Below are positions 29,877 through 30,079 of a stretch of DNA of 30,079 nucleotides, in pieces. This stretch comes from JAABSP01 sp011390135 (GTDB lineage Bacteria; Desulfobacterota; Desulfobacteria; Desulfobacterales; JAABSP01). Numbering within the stretch: position 1 is the first letter of the stretch; the number at the start of each line of letters is the position of its first letter. Location: contig JAABSZ010000021.1 of assembly GCA_011390135.1 (NCBI GenBank), positions 1-30,079 of the forward strand, read 5' to 3'. The notes under the pieces were generated by a model, which saw only the letters and a list, made by a program, of their open reading frames with translations, did not search any database and was not told the origin of the DNA. The translations under genes were made by a program, and so were the position numbers.

Positions 29877-30079
29877 TCAGCTTTCGGATGCGATCAGCGC
29901 AGTTACCCGCTTTTCAATATCGTCTCGGACCTTGCGCATGAAATCCATATCCTTTCCCGCAGGGTCTTCCAGATCCCAGTCGAGACGCTTTGCCCCGGGC
30001 ACATGGGGGCAGGCGTTCTCGCCGCAGCCCATGGTCACGATGATGTCGGGCGTGGTCTTCTCCACGGCCGCATCTATGG
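29877..30079 (-). CDS. arsC: Arsenate reductase ArsC (LMW phosphatase type), C-terminal part
   Basis: The gene enters from the right edge and ends at 29877. The visible 67 residues read TPDIIVTMGCGENACPHVPG, then AKRLDWDLEDPAGKDMDF and MRKVRDDIEKRVTALI. This matches the C-terminal half of thioredoxin-type ArsC in the low-molecular-weight tyrosine phosphatase fold, with the catalytic CGENACP region cysteines and the DWDLEDPAG motif. These enzymes reduce arsenate to arsenite. The N-terminal P-loop with the nucleophilic cysteine is outside the window. A GTG at 30065 is not a real start, because the frame continues upstream with conserved sequence. Confidence 0.85.
   Translation of the reverse strand, partial: IDAAVEKTTPDIIVTMGCGENACPHVPGAKRLDWDLEDPAGKDMDFMRKVRDDIEKRVTALIASES

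Overview
The window reads as chromosomal DNA of a strictly or mostly anaerobic Gram-negative bacterium, most likely a Desulfobacterota (deltaproteobacterial) sulfate reducer or syntroph. Lipid A/Kdo assembly and LPS export genes (kdsB, lpxK, two Kdo-transferase genes, lptF, lptG) show an outer membrane. Rubredoxin, a flavodiiron protein, a rubrerythrin-like ferritin, a DsrE-like protein and a DUF134/NifX-like/Mrp cluster point to an oxygen-sensitive, iron-sulfur-rich lifestyle. A HEAT-repeat protein resembling the DVU0298-type family supports the deltaproteobacterial placement. This is inferred from gene content; there is no rRNA here.

Layout. (1) 1-2684, plus strand: the tail of a nucleoside phosphorylase gene overlaps ligA, followed by acylphosphatase and a terminator. 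(2) 2723-10758, minus strand: a tightly spaced operon read from 10758 downward. It holds a 912-aa TPR-like protein, a J-domain protein whose HPD motif is replaced by SPE, a GrpE-like protein, an Hsp70, a small zinc-ribbon protein with a repeat-encoded tail, pyrD, a ferritin-like protein and a chalcone-isomerase-fold protein. The first five look like a dedicated, divergent Hsp70 machine and are the most novel system here. (3) 10759-10951: a divergent promoter region. (4) 10952-14992, plus strand: DUF134 regulator, NifX-like and Mrp, then a Kdo-transferase paralogue overlapping kdsB. (5) 14958-24620, minus strand: an envelope and GTPase operon in the order CydA-like membrane protein, der, rarA, gluzincin peptidase, lptF, lptG, waaA, lpxK. 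Several genes overlap by ATGA, and lpxK meets kdsB tail to tail.

(6) 24633-27197: an AT-richer toxin-antitoxin island, all on the minus strand, fitted almost seamlessly between two GC-rich host genes (4-bp and 12-bp gaps). It contains a zeta-type toxin with a small 56-aa antitoxin, an orphan addiction-module antitoxin, a UPF0175/DUF3368 pair whose toxin is frameshifted at an A9 run, a remnant of a second addiction-module antitoxin, and a DUF433/DUF5615 pair. (7) 27202-30079, minus strand: ArsC-type arsenate reductase (cut by the window edge), rubredoxin, flavodiiron protein FprA, DsrE-like protein and HEAT protein, a plausible oxidative/nitrosative stress group.

Starts were chosen mostly from ATGA/GTGA overlaps and Shine-Dalgarno sequences. 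Three short genes or gene parts were found by direct reading: rubredoxin (52 aa), the zeta-partner antitoxin (56 aa) and the phosphorylase tail at the left edge. No tRNA, rRNA, CRISPR array, transposase or riboswitch was seen.
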